Shown here: piece after piece, positions 18,948-22,000 of the stretch | Layout of the letters: every line of letters starts with the position of its first letter | How positions within the stretch are numbered: the stretch's first letter is position 1 | Notes under the pieces: model-generated | The model's input: the letters and a program-made list of their open reading frames with translations, nothing else | Databases searched by the model: none | Told to the model about the DNA's origin: nothing | Origin: Saccoglossus kowalevskii | Taxonomy: Eukaryota > Hemichordata > Enteropneusta > Harrimaniidae | Length of the DNA stretch: 22,000 bases | Assembly (NCBI RefSeq): GCF_000003605.2 | Contig: NW_003107589.1 | Span: forward strand, 282,334-304,333 | Reading direction: 5' to 3' | Position numbers and translations under genes: made by a program

Positions 18948-21038
18948 GGTAAAAATGTCAACTCGATTAACTTTCGTATTTACCATCAATACATATCCGC
19001 AAAAACGTCTTACCATGGGAAGATAATATTATACACGAAATTTGAAACTACAACGAAAAGCTTCAAATTTCGTTTTTTCTCACCTTTGTAAAACAATCGT
19101 CGAATTGTTTTTTCAGATAATAGGAACGGCTATGTGCAATACACAGAATTTCAAAAGTTATTCCCGAGTGTTGTGTCATTGCCTACAAATTTGCATTAGA
19201 ATGCAAAATATGTGTATAAGTCTGTAATTCTAACCGTCATGTAACGTGTTTGGTTTGTTGAAATATAATACAAATACATACGACACTGATGTTGAGTTTT
19301 TTTCTGTATCCGTTTCTAGGCAACAAACAATATACTTATATCAGCCATCACTCGCAGCCTTTTATTTCAGTGTAATATCAAACATCATATTAAATTTTTT
19401 GTAAATGTCATAAGAACGAATGATGCAAATGGAAGCACCATGCCACGGCTATCATCACTCCAGGTCTCTTTTATCTGTCACGAAGCGCTTCTCATATGAC
19501 GTAAAGCTGACGTAGATGGAATAAAGAAATGTCAAAAGTGGGCAAAATGTACTTTTCGTGTTTTACTGACACTACTAATTCAGTCATATGACTGAAGAAT
19601 TGATGCAATGAACGATGGTTAGAGCTACTAGAAATAATACGTATCGCATATATCATATAGCCTGGGCTCGCAACGCTGTGTGAAACCTATTTCATGTCTG
19701 GCGTAATTGCGACTTATGTAAAAATGCCGACTAACGAGGAAGAAAGAAGCTTCTTTTCTGTTTAGTTAGCCTTGGATTTGGGGGGCTGTAAGATGGGGGT
19801 CATGACCTTTGCATTGTAAACGAGCGATACCTGCCTGTATACAGGTTTCCCTTTGTCTGCAATGAACAATTATCTTTTTTTTAATTAACAATACAATACT
19901 ATGACAGACAATTGCCATGATTGGAATACGAGCTGGCGACGTCGCAACTTGACGCAAAGTCTTATTCGGCTTCTGCCCCGAGAACTGTGTTGGGTTTGGA
20001 GCACCGCGGAGGGCGCAACTCACGCGACATTGTCAGGCTAACAATGCGCTAGAGTCGAGGAATACATATCTCAGAGGGTCGAGTATACTATATTTCCCTT
20101 GAATGTATATTTGACAAATGTTTGAAATTCAAGGAAACGCTCTATTGGGCACTTCCCCAAAATGACGTTTTCGTTCAAAATGATCTAAAACCTTGCTAAA
20201 GTTGAGAGTCAAAAAGATCGGCCCGACTATGAAAGCTACGGCAGACTACGGGAGTATCCCCAGGATCTACCATTGTCATAATGAATTCACATTTATTACA
20301 CGGAACCGTAGTTACTAGCTGCCTGTTTTGATACATACAATAATTGTTGTATTGACAATTTCCACGGAAAGTCCTACCCTATAATAATTGGGCTTTCGAT
20401 ATTACTAAACGGTGAAATAATTAGTGAACAAAAATACATGATTATTAGTGGAAAGTACACTAGGCGAATGATATATAAACACAATTGTTTTTTTAAATTA
20501 AGGTTAATTTCAATAATAATTTGAATAAGCTGAGCACAACAATAAATAGATCATCAAAACAAGAAACAATTATAATAATGTAAATTTACAATACAGAAAT
20601 GTATTAATGTCGTTTTTCGTTTTCAATACCAAGTTGTTTGTTTTACATATGCATCTAGGCAAAATAAAGAAATCTTAACCAAACAAGTAGGGGTTAATAA
20701 AAAAAAGAACATCTCGTTACTATAATTGGAGATATATGTACTGCTACAGCATATGATCTTGGTACGGATTTTCGCTTAATAGAAAATATAATTTTATATT
20801 TACTAGAAGCACTAGCATTACGTATCAGTATACGATTAAAAAAACCGCCCTATTCAAGTGAGTGAGTTCTTGAATTAGTAGACTGATTAATTATCACTTT
20901 TTCCACATGACATTGGAGTTTGGGGGAGGGGGGCGTTTTTATTCACTACAGGCTTTTTCAATCTGCTTTTATTGTGACAGTGCATCTTAAATTGGTGAGG
21001 CGTAACTTGTGTTTCCTTTTGATGTGTTCGTAATGAGA
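18948..21038. other. No supported gene
   Basis: Mostly AT-rich. GC-richer pockets at 19926-20042 and 20190-20280 have several open frames on both strands, none decisive. A perfect 12-bp palindrome CCTGTATACAGG lies near 19834-19847. A G-rich tract GGGGGAGGGGGG is at about 20923-20934. An imperfect inverted repeat (TTTCCCTTGAAT / ATTCAAGGAAA) lies at about 20093-20136. Confidence 0.45.
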
Positions 21039-21055
21039 CTAGATTAGACTAGATT
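21034..21055. repeat. Short AGACTAGATT tandem
   Basis: GAGACTAGATTAGACTAGATT consists of two 10-bp units. On the minus strand it directly follows AATAAAGGGAAT, so it could also be the simple-sequence tail of a retroelement. Confidence 0.6.
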
Positions 21056-21246
21056 CCCTTTATTGAAATAAATTGGGTGACACTCTGGATGCGAGTATCC
21101 GCACATTTCAATAGTATTCTGGTATCCAGAAAGTCTTACGCGGAAATGGTGCAGGAGCAGAGCAGCCCTTTTTACACGGCCAAAGCTACACAATCGCCGT
21201 CAGCTATAAACGCACTCTGGATCGCTCTCTAGGCCGGCACTTCCTG
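21040..21246 (-). CDS. Candidate terminal exon with 3' untranslated region
   Basis: On the minus strand, GTTTATTTTGCTTTACAG is an excellent acceptor with a pyrimidine tract. Read in phase 1, the exon then encodes GSAGLESDPECVYS and stops (TGA, 21200-21202). About 135 bp later AATAAA (21059-21064) could direct polyadenylation. The other two phases also stop within 5-14 codons, so whichever frame is used this would be a last exon with a short coding tail. Upstream exons would lie to the right, probably beyond the window. The region is GC-richer than its flanks. An antisense 47-codon ORF competes with this reading. Confidence 0.3.
21089..21232 (+). CDS. 47-codon small ORF, unknown
   Basis: An ATG frame of 47 codons ends in TAG. 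The frame is open for 13 further codons upstream. The translation contains SRKSYAEMVQEQSSPFYTAK, then ATQSPSAINALWIAL. It is polar and balanced, unlike most AT-rich chance frames. No domain is recognised. It is antisense to the candidate minus-strand terminal exon, and only one of the two readings is likely to be real. Confidence 0.2.
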   Translation: MRVSAHFNSILVSRKSYAEMVQEQSSPFYTAKATQSPSAINALWIAL

Positions 21247-21733
21247 CTGTAAAGCAAAATAAACCAGGTGTTGATTTCACATATTCCACGAGGAGCATCT
21301 CGCTATCATTCGCTACAGCCGTTGCTTTTTCGCTGAATATCAAAAGCCGAATGTTTGTTGAGAGTAGCCGCTACTCAGTGGCAATGAATATGAATTAACA
21401 GTAGATGCGCTAATTGTTATGAACATTTTTCGGAAGATTCAGTTATTGGGATTTCGGAACCGAATCGTAGGCTAAGTAGAGCTAACAATAATTTAATTAA
21501 ATAAAATTCGAAAACTCATTTTAGTGAGGACATCACGTTTGAAATCGTTAATCACATCGCCGTATTAACTACTAGTATATAATTTTGATGACGATAGAGG
21601 GCGTGGTTTATCAATGTACTAATACATATTGTTTTGCAGTTTATGTGACCAAATCCCCGACACATTGAGGAACAAGTCATTGTCAATGACACGTCCCCGT
21701 TCCGTTCATATTTAAGTGACATATACATTCAAA

Positions 21734-22000
21734 GCAGATCATGACCGAAATGCATCTGCATATGTACAACACATTGTACTAAATCTGATTTTGATGCATT
21801 TTCGGCCTTAAAATGGCCATCATTCAGCTATTGTTAAGCGGATCATGAAACAAATGCACATATCTATTTGTGACATGATGTACCATGTGTGTGTGAAGTT
21901 TGAACTTGATCAATCCAGACATGTCTTGGATACGGATCCAGAACTGAATTTATTTAAACAAAATGGCCGCCAGTCGGCCATTTCGAACTTGATCCGAAAA
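21734..22000. repeat. Diverged interspersed repeat, cut by window end
   Basis: Two related units start GC(A/G)GATCATGA...AAATGCA at 21734 and 21838. Each contains an AAAATGGCC block, and GATC-bearing phrases recur (CTTGATC, GATCC). The second unit ends with a perfect palindrome, AAATGGCCG (21961-21969) and CGGCCATTT (21975-21983), around CCAGT. The style is that of interspersed repeats in marine invertebrate genomes (general knowledge, family not identified). A GTCATTGTCAATGAC palindrome at 21676-21690 lies just upstream. Confidence 0.5.

Noticed and set aside
19766..20023. 85-codon minus-strand frame and competing plus-strand frame
   Set aside because: The GC-rich pocket is open in several frames, no start, splice or motif evidence separates them, and a GTGAGT donor inside is isolated.
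20190..20280. Minus-strand TAGCTTTCATAGTCGG, resembling a tRNA A box
   Set aside because: It needs an insertion to fit, and the downstream B-box match is poor; no cloverleaf can be drawn.
1..22000. CRISPR arrays, bacterial operons, rRNA or tRNA genes
   Set aside because: No regularly spaced repeats with spacers, no ribosome-binding-site-linked gene runs, and no recognisable structural RNA were found on either strand.

Overview
This window looks like non-bacterial, AT-rich nuclear DNA, most probably from a metazoan and likely a marine invertebrate. By eye it is about 35% GC. It is rich in homopolymers and microsatellites and has no long open frames and no operon-like gene packing. The longest stop-free ATG or near-ATG frame is about 96 codons. 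My rough estimate for random 35% GC DNA of this length, six frames, is a maximum near 100-110 codons, so open-frame length alone supports no gene here. I recognise no complete known protein, rRNA, tRNA, CRISPR array or intact mobile element. The phylum cannot be fixed from what I can see.

Layout. 1-1205: simple repeats, a strong hairpin (121-168) and a well-preserved tandem duplication of about 335 bp (560-1205). 1206-6990: mostly featureless AT-rich sequence, with a nested inverted repeat (3037-3152), a second inverted repeat (5352-5456), and two short decayed transposon-like coding remnants (RT-like at 3674-3754, helix-turn-helix-like at 6251-6359). 7392-8548: a possible three-exon minus-strand gene that starts with a signal-peptide exon, and, 47 bp away in head-to-head orientation, a 59-codon plus-strand ORF (8596-8775). 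8776-12384: little, apart from an (AC)n tract, an open frame upstream of a 28-base A tract (11016-11430) and a G tract.

12385-13847: the most distinctive coding candidate, a minus-strand terminal exon with six clustered cysteines in a C-C-CC-C-C order, possibly joined to an upstream exon with a hydrophobic N-terminus. 14323-15150: a possible small plus-strand gene with CCAAT, CRE and TATA elements at promoter-like spacing, two in-frame exons and an AATAAA signal. 15200-21000: low-density sequence with two NRF-1-like sites, some short ORFs and small repeats. 21040-22000: a possible minus-strand terminal exon with a poly(A) signal, and a repeat with a perfect 9-bp palindrome at the right edge.

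All gene models here are assembled by eye from splice consensus, frame compatibility and composition. They are hypotheses to be tested with RNA-seq and homology searches, and the confidences reflect that. If they are right, the window carries three small genes for short, probably secreted peptides, spread thinly through repeat-rich DNA; nothing shows that they work together.
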